Notes: a model not told the origin generated them from the sequence alone. Counted from the stretch's first letter, positions 22,349 through 34,188 are shown. The stretch is DNA of 64,000 nt from Streptomyces tagetis (GCF_018069565.1 NZ_JAGPNL010000005.1:248001-312000), one strand, 5' to 3'. Numbers and translations are program-made.

Positions 22349-23555
22349 AGCCCCCAACGGTAGCCCCTGACGGCACGGCGCCCGCGCGGGCGAGCAGGTC
22401 GGCGAGGCGGTCGGTGACCAGCTCCGGGTGCTCCAGCATCACCAGGTGCCCGGCGTCCGGGACCAGCACCGATTCGGCCTCCGGGAGCAGGTCGGCGATG
22501 GCCTCGCTGTGCTCGCTGGGCGTGATCAGGTCCCGCACCCCGGCCAGCACCAGCACCGGCAGCCCGTCGAAGTGGGCGAGGGCCTCGGTCTTGTCGTGGT
22601 CGGTGAAGGCCGGGTAGAACTCGGCGACCACGTCGATCGGCGTCGACTCGATCATCCGCTCGGCGAACCGGACCACGGCCGGGTCGACGTCCCGGGACGC
22701 GAACGAGTACCGCTTGATCACCCCGGCGAACAGGTCCGCCGTCGCCCGCCGCCCCCGCTCCACCAGCTCGGCCCGCTGCCCCAGCGCCTTCAGCACGCCC
22801 GGCAGCACCCGGCGCACCGCGTTGACCCCGGCCACCGGGAGGCCGAAGTTCACCTCGCCCAGCCGGCCGGAGGACGTGCCGACCAGGGCCACGCCGGCCA
22901 CCCGCTCGCGGACCAGCTCGGGGAAGGCGTCCGCGAGGGCCATCACGGTCATGCCGCCCATCGAGTGGCCGACCAGCACGATCGGGCCCTCGGGCACGGC
23001 CGCGTCGATCACCGCCTTCAGGTCCCGGCCGAGCTGCTCGATGGTGACCGGCTCGCCGTCCCGCGCCTGGGCCACGCCCCGCCCGGAACGGCCGTGGCTG
23101 CGCTGGTCCCAGTGCACGGTGCGGACGACGCCGCGCAGGGCGGCGCGCTGGTAGTGCCAGGAGTCCTGGTTGAGGCAGTAGCCGTGGCAGAAGACGACGG
23201 TCACGGGGGCGGGTTCCCGGCGGCCGAAGAGGCGGCGGCGCCGGGGGGCGGCGGGCGCGGCCTCGGGGGCGACCTCGTCGACCTCGTAGTACAGCTCCGT
23301 GCCGTCGTCGGCGTACGCCCGGCCGGGGGTGCCGCGCACCCCGCCGTACGGTCCCGCCGCGTCGAGGGCGAGCCGCGCCTTCTGGCGCATCCCGCGGCCG
23401 ACGGTGAGCCGTTCTATCGCCACGCCGGCGGCGGCGCCCGCGGCGACCACGCCTATGGCGACCCCGGCGATGCCGGTGGTCCGGCGCCAGTTGTCCGCGG
23501 CGAAGGCGGCGGCAGCCGCGGCGCCCACGGCACCGTCCGCTCTGCTCTCGCTCAC
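22230..23555 (-). CDS. Alpha/beta hydrolase, membrane-anchored
   Basis: A 441-residue alpha/beta hydrolase. A transmembrane anchor lies at 28-46 (GIAGVAIGVVAAGAAAGVAI), and the catalytic domain at about 115-395. Likely triad: Ser198 in GHSMGG, Asp342 (GVRDLITP) and His370 (DAGHLVMLEHP). The oxyanion strand is VVFCHGYCLNQ. Substrate is unknown; such genes neighbour alr and tsaE in many streptomycetes. The GTG at 23555 follows GAGGAG. The last 40 residues are Gly-Pro-Ala-Thr repeats encoded by the 15-bp tandem repeat, overlapping tsaE. Confidence 0.9.
   Translation of the reverse strand: MSESRADGAVGAAAAAAFAADNWRRTTGIAGVAIGVVAAGAAAGVAIERLTVGRGMRQKARLALDAAGPYGGVRGTPGRAYADDGTELYYEVDEVAPEAAPAAPRRRRLFGRREPAPVTVVFCHGYCLNQDSWHYQRAALRGVVRTVHWDQRSHGRSGRGVAQARDGEPVTIEQLGRDLKAVIDAAVPEGPIVLVGHSMGGMTVMALADAFPELVRERVAGVALVGTSSGRLGEVNFGLPVAGVNAVRRVLPGVLKALGQRAELVERGRRATADLFAGVIKRYSFASRDVDPAVVRFAERMIESTPIDVVAEFYPAFTDHDKTEALAHFDGLPVLVLAGVRDLITPSEHSEAIADLLPEAESVLVPDAGHLVMLEHPELVTDRLADLLARAGAVPSGATVGGYGRSTSGPGTAGPGAAGPGTAGPGTSGPGAAGPGAAGPR
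22241..22345. repeat. 15-bp tandem repeat coding in two frames
   Basis: Seven head-to-tail 15-bp units (22241-22255 through 22331-22345) with a core like CTGCGGCGCCGGGGC. Two further 15-bp units of another type (GGCGGGGGCCGTCTC) adjoin at 22204-22233. In one minus-strand frame it encodes the TsaE N-terminal Ala/Pro/Gln repeats, in another the hydrolase C-terminal Gly-Pro-Gly repeats. Units are multiples of three, so copy-number changes keep both frames. Confidence 0.85.
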
Positions 23556-23748
23556 GTACCGCTCCTCTTCACCGGACCGCCCGGCTGCTCTCTCTCGTCG
23601 CTTTCTCACCCGTACGAGTGAGGCGCGCGGGCCGTGGCCGGCCGTGGCGCCTCACGCGGCGGGCCGGTGCTCCGGGGCCGTCCCGGCGACCGGCGGGGGC
23701 CGGTGACCCGACAGGGGCCCTCAGGTCCGGCCGGGTGGCCCTACGGAG

Positions 23749-24921
<1,173 letters not shown>

Positions 24922-24996
24922 CGCCCACCAGTCTCTCAGGAGCGCCCCACCCCGGTGCCTCCGGCCACGCGCCGGGGACGGTACGGGGAGGGGGAC

Positions 24997-25037
24997 GAGC
25001 CACCCCCGGGGACGGGACGCCGGCCGGCGGGTGGCTC
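24997..25037. other. Inverted repeat between alr and nnrD
   Basis: GAGCCACCC (24997-25005) and GGGTGGCTC (25029-25037) form a perfect 9-bp stem with a 23-base GC-rich loop. GAGCCACC recurs near 25108. It may be a terminator or operator for alr. The 310-base gap 24922-25231 otherwise holds no supported gene, only short direct repeats (GACCGGGA near 25146-25170). Confidence 0.4.
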
Positions 25038-25231
25038 ATGACCAGCGACGACACCGGGCAGGGCACGCCAAGCACCGGCGCCGAAGCATAAACCCCCACC
25101 CCCGTGAACGAGCCACCCCCCGAGCGGGGATGTGTCCCGAAGGAGACCGGGAGACCGGGAGACGGGGACCGGGTGAGGGCGACGACCGCGCGGCAGGGCG
25201 AGCACCACACGGCGAGCGCGGGCGCGCCGCC

Positions 25232-26674
25232 TCAGCCCACTCCCGCCTCCCGGACGTCCCGCCAGGCCCGGGGGATCGCGTCGGCGATGTCGTGGGCACC
25301 GGCCGGCGCGTGACGGGCCGCGAACCGGCCCGCGAGCCCGTGCACGTACGCGCCCGCGCTCGCCGCGTCCAGGGCCGGGAGCCCCGCCGCGAGCAGGGAG
25401 CCGGCGAGCCCCGACAGGACGTCCCCGCTGCCGGCGGTGGCGAGCCAGGGCGTGCCGGTCGCGTTGGCCCGTACGGGGCCGCCGTCCGGCCCGGCGACCA
25501 GCGTCGTCGAGCCCTTGAGCAGCACGGTCGCCCGGTACCGCCCGGCCAGCTCCCGTACGGCGTCCAGCCGCGCCCCCTCGACCTCGTCCCGGCCCACGCC
25601 GAGCAGGGCGGCGGCCTCACCGGCGTGCGGGGTCATCAGGGTGGGTGCCGTGCGCCGGCGCACGTCGCGGGCCGGGGCCAGCCGCAGTCCGTCGGCGTCG
25701 ACGAGGACGGGGACGTCCAGGGCCAGCACCTGAGCGACGGTACGGGCGTCGTCGCCGGCGCCGGGCCCGACCACCCACGCCTGTACGCGCCCGGCCTTCT
25801 TCGGGCCCTGGTCGGAGACGAGGGTCTCGGGGTAGCGGGCGATGACCGCGTCGGCGGCGGGGCCGACGTACCGCACCGCGCCCGCGCCGCCCCGCAGGGC
25901 GCCGGAGACGGCGAGGACGGCGGCGCCGGGGTAGCGGGCGGAGCCGGCGGCGATGCCGACGACGCCCCGCCGGTACTTGTCGCTCTCGGCGGCGGGCACC
26001 GGCAGCAGCCGGGCCACGTCGGCGTGCTGGAGCGCCTCCAGGAAGGGGCCGGCGGGGAGTTCCAGGCCGATGTCGACGAGCCGGACCGACCCGGCGTGCT
26101 CCCGGGCGGGGTCGACGAACAGGGCGGGTTTGTGGGTGCCGAAGGTGACGGTCAGATCGGCGCGGACGGCGGCGCCGCGCACCTGCCCGGTGTCGGCGTC
26201 GACGCCGCTCGGCAGGTCGACGGCGACGACGGCGGCCCGGGAGCGGTGGGCGGCCTCGGCGAGCGGCACGGCCTCGGCGCGCAGGCCGCCGGTGCCGCCG
26301 ATACCGACGATGCCGTCGAGGACGAGGTCGGCGCGCTCGACGAGGGGTACGCCGTCGGCGGCGGGGACGGTGACGCCGCCGGCCCGGCGCAGCGCGGCGA
26401 GCCCGCCGGGGTGGGCGCGGCCGGGGGCGAGCAGGACGGCGGTGACGGCGGCACCGCGCCGGGCGAGACGGGCCCCGGCCCAGAGGGCGTCGCCGCCGTT
26501 GTCGCCGCTGCCGACGAGCAGGACGACCCGGCTGCCGTAGACCCGGCCGAGGAGCTGGGCGCAGGCGGCGGCGAGACCGGCCGCGGCCCGCTGCATCAGG
26601 GCGCCGTCCGGCAGCCGTGCCATCAGGGTCCGCTCGGCGGCCCGGACCGTCTCCACGCTGTACGCAGTACGCAT
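25232..26674 (-). CDS. nnrD: Bifunctional NAD(P)H-hydrate epimerase / ADP-dependent NAD(P)H-hydrate dehydratase
   Basis: A 480-residue fusion that repairs hydrated NAD(P)H. The N-terminal epimerase domain (1-210) has the YjeF_N motif VGSGDNGGDAL (54-64) and AVDLPSGVDADTG. The C-terminal ribokinase-like dehydratase domain (215-480) has KYRRGVVGIAAGSARYPGAAVL, MTPHAGEAAALLG and the catalytic GSGD (415-418). The epimerase interconverts the R and S hydrates, and the dehydratase restores NAD(P)H using ADP. Full length, comparable to E. coli NnrD. It is directly downstream of acpS. Confidence 0.95.
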   Translation of the reverse strand: MRTAYSVETVRAAERTLMARLPDGALMQRAAAGLAAACAQLLGRVYGSRVVLLVGSGDNGGDALWAGARLARRGAAVTAVLLAPGRAHPGGLAALRRAGGVTVPAADGVPLVERADLVLDGIVGIGGTGGLRAEAVPLAEAAHRSRAAVVAVDLPSGVDADTGQVRGAAVRADLTVTFGTHKPALFVDPAREHAGSVRLVDIGLELPAGPFLEALQHADVARLLPVPAAESDKYRRGVVGIAAGSARYPGAAVLAVSGALRGGAGAVRYVGPAADAVIARYPETLVSDQGPKKAGRVQAWVVGPGAGDDARTVAQVLALDVPVLVDADGLRLAPARDVRRRTAPTLMTPHAGEAAALLGVGRDEVEGARLDAVRELAGRYRATVLLKGSTTLVAGPDGGPVRANATGTPWLATAGSGDVLSGLAGSLLAAGLPALDAASAGAYVHGLAGRFAARHAPAGAHDIADAIPRAWRDVREAGVG

Positions 26675-26729
26675 GCCGTGCAGTCTTCCCCGTACGGCGG
26701 GAGCGTCACGGACCGCACCGCCGAACGCG

Positions 26730-27101
26730 TCAGCCCTCCGCGATGACGACGGCCGAGGCCACGCCCGCGTCGTGACTCAGGGACACGTGCCAGGAGGCCA
26801 CGCCGAGGTCCGCGGCGCGGGCCGCGACGGTCCCGGTGACGCGCAGGCGGGGTCGGCCGCTGTCCTCGACGTACACCTCGGCGTCGGTCCAGAGCAGGCC
26901 GGCGGGTGCGCCGAGCGCCTTGGCGAGCGCTTCCTTGGCCGCGAAGCGCGCGGCGAGCGAGGCGACGCCCCGGCGCTCCCCGCCCGGCAGCAGCAACTCG
27001 CTCTCCAGGAAGAGCCGCCGCGCGAGGGCGGGCGTCCGCTCCAGCGCGGCCCCGAACCGCTCGACCTCGGCCACATCGATCCCGACCCCGACAATCCCCA
27101 T
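26730..27101 (-). CDS. acpS: Holo-[acyl-carrier-protein] synthase
   Basis: A 123-residue 4'-phosphopantetheinyl transferase that activates acyl carrier protein for fatty acid synthesis, using coenzyme A. Mg-binding residues are visible in GIDVAEVERF (Asp8) and FAAKEALAKALG. The end motif SLSHDAGVASAVVIAE is typical. Full length. It starts an acpS-nnrD-alr run on the minus strand. Confidence 0.96.
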   Translation of the reverse strand: MGIVGVGIDVAEVERFGAALERTPALARRLFLESELLLPGGERRGVASLAARFAAKEALAKALGAPAGLLWTDAEVYVEDSGRPRLRVTGTVAARAADLGVASWHVSLSHDAGVASAVVIAEG

Positions 27102-27124
27102 GCCAGCACCTTACGACCCCAGAC

Positions 27125-27403
27125 TCACCCGGCTCCGTCCTCCTCCGGCTCGTCCGCGAACAGTTCCTCCGCCCGCCCGACGGTCCCGGCCCGGTCGAGC
27201 CAGTCGTCGAGCCGCGTCAGGTCCTCGCACCGGGTGATCCGCTCCCGCTCGGCCTCGGAGACCTCGATCCCCCGCACCTCCAGGACCCGCAACACCCCCG
27301 CGGCCTTCCCCTTCGCCCTGCCCTTGGCCTCCCCCTCGGCCCGTCCCTCGTTGTACGCCTCCTCGAAGACCGTCCCCCTGCCCGGGAAGTACGTGACGAC
27401 CAT
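27125..27403 (-). pseudogene. C-terminal remnant of a long helical Streptomyces family (Rpn-like)
   Basis: A 92-residue open frame starting MVVTYFPGRGTVFEEAYNEGRAEGEAKG. The Glu/Gly/Lys/Ala repeat is followed by VLRVLEVRGIEVSEAERERI, then TRLDDWLDRAGTVGRAEELF. This closely resembles the C-terminal 90 residues of abundant Streptomyces proteins of about 300 residues related to Rpn/PD-(D/E)XK putative transposase families. The N-terminal domain is absent: the frame stays open for about 36 codons upstream with little resemblance and no start codon. I read it as a truncated remnant; a short expressed protein is possible. Confidence 0.6.
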
Positions 27404-27608
27404 CTTCTCCAGCTCCCTCCACGTCTCTCGGGCGGCATTCCGCCCGCCGCCTCGTTCGGTATGACGCCGGGCAGCCGACAGGTCGCTCCAGGGGTCGGCC
27501 GGGCGGCCACGCCCGCACGCTAAGACCGGCAGGGAGGGCGTTTTCCCGGATGAGGGAGGCGTTCCTGCTTTCGAGTGGCGAGGAAACGTTCAGACCGTCG
27601 CCGGGGCG

Positions 27609-29456
<1,848 letters not shown>

Positions 29457-29517
29457 GACCGAAAGCCTACGGTCAGCTTCGATCGCCAACCTGTCGTCAC
29501 GTGCCCGAAATCGGAAA

Positions 29518-29549
29518 TTCCCACCGGGGCACGAACGCCCCGGTGGGAA
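29518..29549 (-). terminator. Terminator after the 29608 lipoprotein gene
   Basis: TTCCCACCGGGGC (29518-29530) and GCCCCGGTGGGAA (29537-29549) form a perfect 13-bp stem with a 6-base loop. On the minus strand it is followed by AATTTCCGATTT. It separates the lipoprotein gene from the glmS promoter region. Confidence 0.85.
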
Positions 29550-29556
29550 AAATCGC

Positions 29557-29610
29557 GGTCGCGGAAACCGAACCGGTCGCGGAAACCGAACCGGTCGCGG
29601 GGACCGGTCA
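29557..29610. repeat. 18-bp tandem repeat at the end of the lipoprotein gene
   Basis: Two exact copies of GGTCGCGGAAACCGAACC (29557-29574, 29575-29592) and a degenerate third (29593-29610) reach the lipoprotein stop codon. The array lies between the stop and the terminator and is untranslated. Confidence 0.75.
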
Positions 29611-30390
29611 GCCGAGCTTGGGGAGCTGCGCGTCCACCAGCTCCGCCGGGAACGGGAAGTCCTCGCCCGTGGCAGCGGAGGCGAAGTTGACGGCGGTGAA
29701 CGAGGCGAGCGTGGCGCCCTTGCGGATCACGACGATCTTCTGCGGCATCTTGACGTCTTCGTCGGCCTCCACCGTCAGGGTGAGGGCGAGGCCCTCGTCC
29801 CCGCCCGCGGGCGCCTCGGTCACGGCGACCTTCCCGACCTTGATCTTCTCGCCGAGCATCGTCGTGGTGAACCCGCCGGCACACTTCTCGGCCGCCGCGG
29901 CCAGGTCCTTCAGCGGCTGCTCGGCGCCGCCCTCGTAGGAGGAGAGCGTCACGAACGCCTGGTCCACGGCCATGGAGGCGAGCAGCATCTCCTCGTCGGA
30001 CAGGTCACCCGAGGGCTTCTCGGGCTCGCGCGTCCACTGCCGCTTCACGGCGGCCGAGGGGTCCGCCTGGGCCACCCCGCTCTGCGCGAAGGCGACCGGC
30101 AGGCAGGCGGCGTCGTCGGCCTTCACCTTGTCCTTGGTGGCGTCCTCGTCCGCCGCGATCTTGTCGGTGACCTTGCCGCTCTTGAGGTCCGCCTGGGTCA
30201 GCGCGGCCTTCTCCAGCTCGGCGGCGGTGAGCGCCTTGGCCGCGGGGGCGGCCGACGCGGCGGGGTCGGCCTTGGCCTTGCCCTCGTCCTTCTTGCCGTC
30301 GTCCGAGGAACCGCCGCAGGCGGTGACCAGCAGGGTCAGGGCGGCGGCGGAGGCCGCGAGGGCGGAACGGCGGACGGCGTGGCTTGTCAC
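29608..30390 (-). CDS. Putative lipoprotein of unknown function
   Basis: A 260-residue protein with a GTG start at 30390 and the lipoprotein signal AASAAALTLLVTACGG. A Lys/Asp/Ala-rich spacer follows (GKKDEGKAKADPAASAAPAAK), then a sensor-like domain (LTAAELEKAALTQADLKSGKV) and a late beta-rich half. This resembles widespread actinobacterial lipoproteins of unknown role. Two Cys in the mature part (ACLP, KCAGG) could form a disulfide. A promoter candidate lies just upstream. Confidence 0.8.
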   Translation of the reverse strand: MTSHAVRRSALAASAAALTLLVTACGGSSDDGKKDEGKAKADPAASAAPAAKALTAAELEKAALTQADLKSGKVTDKIAADEDATKDKVKADDAACLPVAFAQSGVAQADPSAAVKRQWTREPEKPSGDLSDEEMLLASMAVDQAFVTLSSYEGGAEQPLKDLAAAAEKCAGGFTTTMLGEKIKVGKVAVTEAPAGGDEGLALTLTVEADEDVKMPQKIVVIRKGATLASFTAVNFASAATGEDFPFPAELVDAQLPKLG

Positions 30391-30443
30391 GTCGGGCAAC
30401 TCTTTCTTCCGGACCCGTGGAGGAATCCACAGGCTTCGCGCGC

Positions 30444-30471
30444 ACTTTACGCACAGGACGCTCACAGTTGA
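30444..30471 (-). promoter_or_regulatory. Candidate promoter of the 29608 lipoprotein
   Basis: On the minus strand TCAACT (complement of 30466-30471) and TAAAGT (complement of 30444-30449) lie 16 bases apart, 54 bases before the GTG start. It is a moderate match to a vegetative promoter. Confidence 0.35.
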
Positions 30472-30605
30472 TCTTGATAAGTCGACCCGGTACCCGACCG
30501 TGACAGTGGCGTGATCCACCGCGCCCACCGGCCGGCCGGCGCCGCGCGCGCCGACGTCCCGGCGCCGCCAACTCCGGCCGCCCGGCGCCGTATCCACCGG
30601 CCCCG

Positions 30606-30702
30606 GCACCCCACTCGCACCCCCGCCCGCACCCCTGCCGGCACCCCCGCCCACCCCCTGCCCACACCCCTACCCGCACCCCCACCCGCACCCCCGCCGC
30701 CC
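30606..30702 (-). repeat. G-rich tract with G-quadruplex potential upstream of coaA
   Basis: The plus strand is a run of CCCC/CCCCC blocks separated by one to five bases (GCA, GCCCGCA, TGCCGGCA, TA and similar), so the minus strand has more than eight G3-5 runs with short loops. This satisfies the usual G3N1-7 quadruplex rule several times over. It fills a large part of the 365-base gap between the divergent lipoprotein and coaA genes. Confidence 0.7.
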
Positions 30703-30755
30703 GAGCGTGACGGAGCCCACCTGCCGCCCCGTTCAAACTCCGTTAACAATGGAAT

Positions 30756-31745
30756 GTGATCTCTCCGGTCTCCTCGCTGCCCCAGAGCGCCCACCGGCCC
30801 CGGCCGGAGGCGACTCCCTACGTCGACCTCACCCGCGCCGAGTGGAGCGCGCTGCGCGACAAGACGCCGCTGCCCCTCACCGCCGAGGAGGTCGAGCAAC
30901 TGCGCGGCCTCGGCGACGTCATCGACCTCGACGAGGTGCGGGACATCTACCTCCCGCTCTCCCGCCTGCTCAACCTCTACGTCGGCGCCACCGACGGCCT
31001 GCGCGGCGCGCTCAACACCTTCCTCGGCGAGAAGGGCTCCCAGTCCGGCACCCCCTTCGTCATAGGGGTCGCCGGCTCGGTCGCGGTCGGCAAGTCCACC
31101 GTCGCCCGGCTGCTGCGCGCCCTGCTCTCGCGCTGGCCCGAGCACCCGCGCGTGGAGCGGGTCACGACCGACGGCTTCCTGCTGCCGACCCGGGAGCTGG
31201 AGGCCCGCGGGCTGATGTCGCGGAAAGGTTTCCCCGAGTCGTACGACCGCCGTGCGCTGACCCGTTTCGTCGCCGACGTCAAGGCCGGCAAGGACGAGGT
31301 GACCGCCCCCGTCTACTCCCACCTCATCTACGACATCGTCCCCGGCGAGAAGCTGGTCGTCCGCCGCCCCGACATCCTCATCGTCGAGGGCCTCAACGTG
31401 CTCCAGCCCGCCCTGCCCGGCAAGGACGGCCGCACCCGGGTCGGCCTCGCCGACTACTTCGACTTCAGCGTGTACGTCGACGCCCGCACCGAGGACGTCG
31501 AGCGCTGGTACCTCAACCGCTTCCGCAAGCTGCGCGAGACCGCGTTCCAGGACCCGTCCTCGTACTTCCGCAAGTACACGCAGGTCTCCGAGGAGGAAGC
31601 CCTCGACTACGCCCGCACCACCTGGCGGACCATCAACAAGCCCAACCTGGTGGAGAACGTCGCCCCCACCCGGGGCCGGGCCACGCTGGTCGTGCGCAAG
31701 GGACCCGACCACAAGGTCCAGCGGCTGCGGCTGCGCAAGCTGTGA
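30756..31745 (+). CDS. coaA: Type I pantothenate kinase
   Basis: A 329-residue bacterial type I pantothenate kinase, the first step of coenzyme A synthesis. The P-loop is GVAGSVAVGKST (104-115). Family motifs follow: VTTDGFLLPTRELEARGLMSRKGFPESYD and the late DYFDFSVYVDA, and RFRKLRETAFQDPSSYF. The GTG at 30756 starts ISPVSSLPQSAHRPR; the catalytic core begins at about residue 20. An AT-rich GTTAACAATGG lies just upstream, so a very short leader is possible. Confidence 0.96.
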   Translation: MISPVSSLPQSAHRPRPEATPYVDLTRAEWSALRDKTPLPLTAEEVEQLRGLGDVIDLDEVRDIYLPLSRLLNLYVGATDGLRGALNTFLGEKGSQSGTPFVIGVAGSVAVGKSTVARLLRALLSRWPEHPRVERVTTDGFLLPTRELEARGLMSRKGFPESYDRRALTRFVADVKAGKDEVTAPVYSHLIYDIVPGEKLVVRRPDILIVEGLNVLQPALPGKDGRTRVGLADYFDFSVYVDARTEDVERWYLNRFRKLRETAFQDPSSYFRKYTQVSEEEALDYARTTWRTINKPNLVENVAPTRGRATLVVRKGPDHKVQRLRLRKL

Positions 31746-31770
31746 CGCCGGGCCTGTTACAAAGGGCCGC

Positions 31771-32745
31771 ATGCTGCACCTGCGCCTGATCGTCCCGGCC
31801 GACCGGACCGCCGAGGCCGTCGGCCTGATCGACCGGACGGTCGGCACCGCCCACCTCGTGGTGGTGCCCGGCGCCGCCCGCGACCCCGCCGGCGACCTCG
31901 TCCTGTGCGACGTGGCCCGCGAGACCGGCGACGAGCTGATCAGCGGTCTCCAGGAGCTGGGCGTCGACCGCCACGGGGCCATCACGGCCGAGAGCCTCGA
32001 CCTGTCGCTGTCGCGGCAGGCGGAGCGGGCCGAGCGGGAGGCGCCCGGCGAGGCGGCGGACGCGGTGCTGTGGGAGCAACTGGAGGAGGCGACGCAGGAG
32101 GAGTCGACGCTGTCGATCACCTACGTCGCCTTCATCACCCTCGCCACGATGATCGCGGCCTGCGGTGTGGTGCTGGACAACCCGGTGCTGATCGTGGGCG
32201 CGATGGCGGTCGGCCCGGAGTTCGGCCCGCTGGCCGGCGTCTGCACGGCGATCGTGCAGCGGGCGCCGCGGCTCGCCCTGCGGTCCGCCCTCGCGCTGGT
32301 GCTGGGCTTCGCGGCGGCGATGGCGGTGACGGCGGGCTTCAGCCTCTTCATGGACGCGGTGGGGCTGTTCAGCAAGGCGCGGCTGGAGGGGGCGCGGCCC
32401 AACACGAGCTTCGTCTCGGCCCCGGACTGGTTCTCGTTCGTGGTCGCGGTCCTCGCCGGCATCGCGGGCACGCTCTCGCTGACCTCGGCCAAGTCGGGGG
32501 CGCTGGTCGGCGTGGCGATCTCCGTGACGACGGTGCCCGCCGCGGCCAACGCGGCCGTCGCCCTCGTCTACGGCGACACCCACCAGGGCTGGCACTCGGC
32601 GCAGCAACTGGTGCTCAACCTGTCCGGCATCGTGCTGGCCGGGACGCTGACCCTGCTCACCCAGAAGGCGCTGTGGGCCTGGCGCCGCCCGCGGACCCGG
32701 CGACCGGTCCGGCCGCGCGGCCGGCGGGGGTCACGGCCCGCCTGA
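31771..32745 (+). CDS. DUF389 family membrane protein
   Basis: A 324-residue protein with an N-terminal ACT-like domain (MLHLRLIVPADRTAEAVGLI) and six or so membrane helices from about residue 115 (LSITYVAFITLATMIAACGVV, then GAMAVGPEFGPLAGV). The family motif NPVLIVGAMAVGPEFGP is clear. The function of DUF389 proteins is not established. It ends in a basic tail (RRPRTRRPVRPRGRRG). It is 25 bases downstream of coaA, probably co-transcribed. Confidence 0.9.
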   Translation: MLHLRLIVPADRTAEAVGLIDRTVGTAHLVVVPGAARDPAGDLVLCDVARETGDELISGLQELGVDRHGAITAESLDLSLSRQAERAEREAPGEAADAVLWEQLEEATQEESTLSITYVAFITLATMIAACGVVLDNPVLIVGAMAVGPEFGPLAGVCTAIVQRAPRLALRSALALVLGFAAAMAVTAGFSLFMDAVGLFSKARLEGARPNTSFVSAPDWFSFVVAVLAGIAGTLSLTSAKSGALVGVAISVTTVPAAANAAVALVYGDTHQGWHSAQQLVLNLSGIVLAGTLTLLTQKALWAWRRPRTRRPVRPRGRRGSRPA

Positions 32746-32829
32746 CGCCTCCCCGCCGCCCCGGTCCGTCCCCCCGCCGGCCCGACCGTGACGACGGCCC
32801 CGGCCGCCGCACCCGCGGCGGGAAACCCC

Positions 32830-34188
32830 TCAGCCCAGCGCCGACTTGACGGCGTCGGCGAGCCGGCCGGCGACGGAGCGGGCCTGCTCGATGTCGGACG
32901 CCTCGACCATCACGCGGACCAGCGGCTCGGTGCCGGAGGGGCGCAGCAGGACGCGTCCGGTGGTGCCCAGTTCGTGTTCGGCCTCGGTGACGGCGGTGGC
33001 CAGCTCGGCGGAGGTGCGGACCCGGGTCCGGTCCACGTCGGGCACGTTGACCAGGACCTGCGGCAGCCGCTCCATGACGGAGGCGAGGTCCTGGAGGGTG
33101 CGCCCGGTCTCGGCGACCCGCGCGGCCAGCATCAGGCCGGTCAGGGTGCCGTCGCCGGTGGTGGCGTGGTCGAGGATGATGACGTGGCCGGACTGCTCGC
33201 CGCCGAGCGCGTATCCTTCGGCCTTCATCTGCTCCAGGACGTACCGGTCGCCGACCGCGGTCTGCACGAGGTGGATGCCCTCGCGCTCCATGGCCAGCTT
33301 GAAGCCCAGGTTGGACATGACGGTGCCGACGACGGTGTCGCGGCGCAGGGCGGAGCGCTCCCGCATCGACACCGCGAGCACGGCGAGGATCTGGTCCCCG
33401 TCGACCTCGGCGCCGGTGTGGTCCACGGCCAGGCAGCGGTCGGCGTCGCCGTCGTGGGCGATGCCGAGGTCGGCGCCGTGCTCGACGACGGCCGCTTTGA
33501 GCAGGTCGAGGTGGGTGGAGCCGCAGCCGTCGTTGATGTTGAGGCCGTCCGGCACGGCGCCGATGGTGACGACCTCGGCCCCGGCCCGCGCGAACGCCTC
33601 GGGCGAGACCCGGGAGGCCGCGCCGTGCGCCTCGTCGAGGACGATCTTCAGCCCGTCGAGCCGGTTGGGCAGGACGCCGACGAGGTGGGCGACGTACTGG
33701 TCGAGCCCCTCGTCGTAGTCGCGCACCCGGCCGACGCCGACGCCGGTGGGCCGCTCCCAGGGGGCGCCGGTGCGGTGCTCGGCGTAGACGGACTCGATGC
33801 GGTCCTCCAGCTCGTCGGCGAGCTTGTGGCCGCCGCGGGCGAAGAACTTGATGCCGTTGTCGGGCATGGCGTTGTGGCTGGCGGAGAGCATCACGCCGAG
33901 GTCGGCACCGAGGGCGCCGGTGAGGTGGGCCACTGCGGGCGTCGGCAGCACGCCGACCCGCAGCACGTCCACGCCGGCGCTGGCCAGCCCCGCCACCACG
34001 GCCGCCTCCAGGAACTCGCCCGAGGCCCGCGGGTCCCGCCCGACCACGGCGGTGGGCCGGTGTCCGGCGAAGGTGCCCGCCTCGGCCAGTACGTGCGCCG
34101 CGGCGACCGAGAGGCCGAGCGCCAGCTCGGCGGTCAGGTCCGCGTTGGCGACGCCCCGCACGCCGTCCGTGCCGAAGAGTCGTCCCAC
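32830..34188 (-). CDS. glmM: Phosphoglucosamine mutase
   Basis: A 452-residue GlmM converting glucosamine-6-phosphate to glucosamine-1-phosphate. The GTG at 34188 (GRLFGTDGVRG) follows AGGAGG closely. The phosphoserine is Ser104 in SASHN; the metal loop is HDGDADR; the sugar loop is GGEQSGH; and the phosphate loop is RPSGTEPLVRVM. Full length. It is downstream of rplM-rpsI, separated by a terminator. Confidence 0.97.
   Translation of the reverse strand: MGRLFGTDGVRGVANADLTAELALGLSVAAAHVLAEAGTFAGHRPTAVVGRDPRASGEFLEAAVVAGLASAGVDVLRVGVLPTPAVAHLTGALGADLGVMLSASHNAMPDNGIKFFARGGHKLADELEDRIESVYAEHRTGAPWERPTGVGVGRVRDYDEGLDQYVAHLVGVLPNRLDGLKIVLDEAHGAASRVSPEAFARAGAEVVTIGAVPDGLNINDGCGSTHLDLLKAAVVEHGADLGIAHDGDADRCLAVDHTGAEVDGDQILAVLAVSMRERSALRRDTVVGTVMSNLGFKLAMEREGIHLVQTAVGDRYVLEQMKAEGYALGGEQSGHVIILDHATTGDGTLTGLMLAARVAETGRTLQDLASVMERLPQVLVNVPDVDRTRVRTSAELATAVTEAEHELGTTGRVLLRPSGTEPLVRVMVEASDIEQARSVAGRLADAVKSALG

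Noticed and set aside
24936..25210. Small genes between alr and nnrD
   Set aside because: Overlapping frames on both strands are open, but none has a Shine-Dalgarno, a recognisable motif or a balanced composition.
29457..29517. glmS ribozyme or riboswitch
   Set aside because: The glmS leader before the next terminator is too short (about 60 bases), and no ribozyme core was seen; actinobacteria generally lack it.
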